Below are positions 4,966 through 5,178 of a stretch of DNA of 5,178 bases, piece after piece. The notes under the pieces are model-generated. The model was not told the DNA's origin. It ran no database searches and saw only the letters and a list, made by a program, of their open reading frames with translations. The DNA is from an uncultured Clostridia bacterium (GTDB lineage Bacteria > Bacillota > Clostridia > Christensenellales > Borkfalkiaceae), in NCBI GenBank assembly GCA_900557285.1, contig USSJ01000108.1, positions 1-5,178 on the forward strand, in the 5' to 3' direction. The position numbers and the translations under genes are program-made. Each line of letters opens with the position of its first letter. Position 1 is the first letter of the stretch.

Positions 4966-5178
4966 ATGGATATTTATGCAACACGTGAGGAACTGAAATC
5001 CCGGCAGAAAAATATATTTGATCTGAAACTGAATGTGGCGTATTATGCCCGAGTCAGTACGGATAAGGAGGAACAGAAAACCTCTATTGAGCATCAGTGG
5101 ACTTTTTTTGAACAACTGATTTCAGACGTAAAGAATTGGACGCTTGTGGATGGTTATATAGACGAAGGAATCTCCGGT
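4966..5178 (+). CDS. Large serine recombinase, N-terminal part (runs off window)
   Basis: Only the first 71 codons are present, without a stop. After about 22 residues comes VAYYARVSTDKEEQKTS, the resolvase/invertase catalytic motif, with Arg29 and the nucleophile Ser31. IEHQ follows (42-45), and YIDEGISG (64-71) lies at the window edge. This spacing and sequence are typical of large serine recombinases of Firmicutes integrative elements (TnpX-like or phage-integrase-like), which cut and rejoin att sites through a phosphoserine intermediate. The roughly 20-residue extension before the motif is common in members carried as tandem recombinase genes. The start at 4966 has GGAAAGGA at 4953-4960. 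Family membership within serine recombinases cannot be settled without the C-terminal part. Confidence 0.9.
   Translation, partial: MDIYATREELKSRQKNIFDLKLNVAYYARVSTDKEEQKTSIEHQWTFFEQLISDVKNWTLVDGYIDEGISG

Larger units (their letters stand above)
4429..5178 (+). mobile_element. Probable edge of an integrative element with serine recombinase
   Basis: This stretch is visibly AT-richer than the pilin genes and holds a hairpin cluster, a small accessory gene and the 5' part of a large serine recombinase gene. Such genes usually sit near one end of an integrative or mobilizable element. No att core can be recognised, and the element may equally begin at the breakpoint near 4080, with the IS66 fragment being part of it. 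Confidence 0.5.

Noticed and set aside
4921..5115. Minus-strand 64-residue frame under the recombinase
   Set aside because: It is antisense to the clear catalytic motif of the serine recombinase and has no ribosome binding site.

Overview
The window looks like a chromosomal segment of a low-to-mid-GC Gram-positive anaerobe of the class Clostridia (inference). The evidence is strong AGGAGG-type ribosome binding sites, intrinsic terminators, and a type IV pilin/pseudopilin cluster with clostridial-style N-termini. It also has a clostridial IS66-type TnpA and a large serine recombinase of the kind carried by Firmicutes integrative elements. No species can be named from the sequence alone.

Layout. 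(1) 92-1189: two tandem genes for single-pass membrane proteins of unknown function, built on the same plan (short N-terminus, one membrane helix, then a VQDGKV motif), closed by a strong terminator at 1234-1272. (2) 1275-1797: a structured leader, then the likely main pilin-like gene with its own ribosome binding site. (3) 1798-2102: a gene-free stretch with two hairpins. (4) 2103-3615: three prepilin-like genes, overlapping by 4 bases at both junctions. (5) 3655-4095: a prepilin peptidase (PilD/GspO type) that breaks off after its first catalytic aspartate. (6) About 4080-4428: a fragment of an IS66-type element on the minus strand, holding a truncated tnpA. (7) 4429-4764: an AT-rich, gene-free stretch with three consecutive hairpins and a promoter candidate. 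(8) 4765-5178: a 61-aa protein followed by the 5' part of a large serine recombinase gene that runs off the end.

How they fit together. The four prepilin-like proteins would be inserted in the membrane, cleaved by the prepilin peptidase and assembled into a pilus or pseudopilus. No assembly ATPase or platform protein is in the window. All four have Ala, not Gly, before the predicted cleavage site. The peptidase copy here lacks its GxGD motif, so this copy should be inactive.

The break joins the interior of the peptidase gene to the interior of the IS66 tnpA gene. A simple IS66 insertion cannot give that arrangement. A mobile-element boundary, a deletion or an assembly chimera could. The most interesting points are the consistent Ala(-1) pilin set with one member whose Glu is shifted, the two related membrane proteins upstream, and the disrupted peptidase next to a serine-recombinase element.
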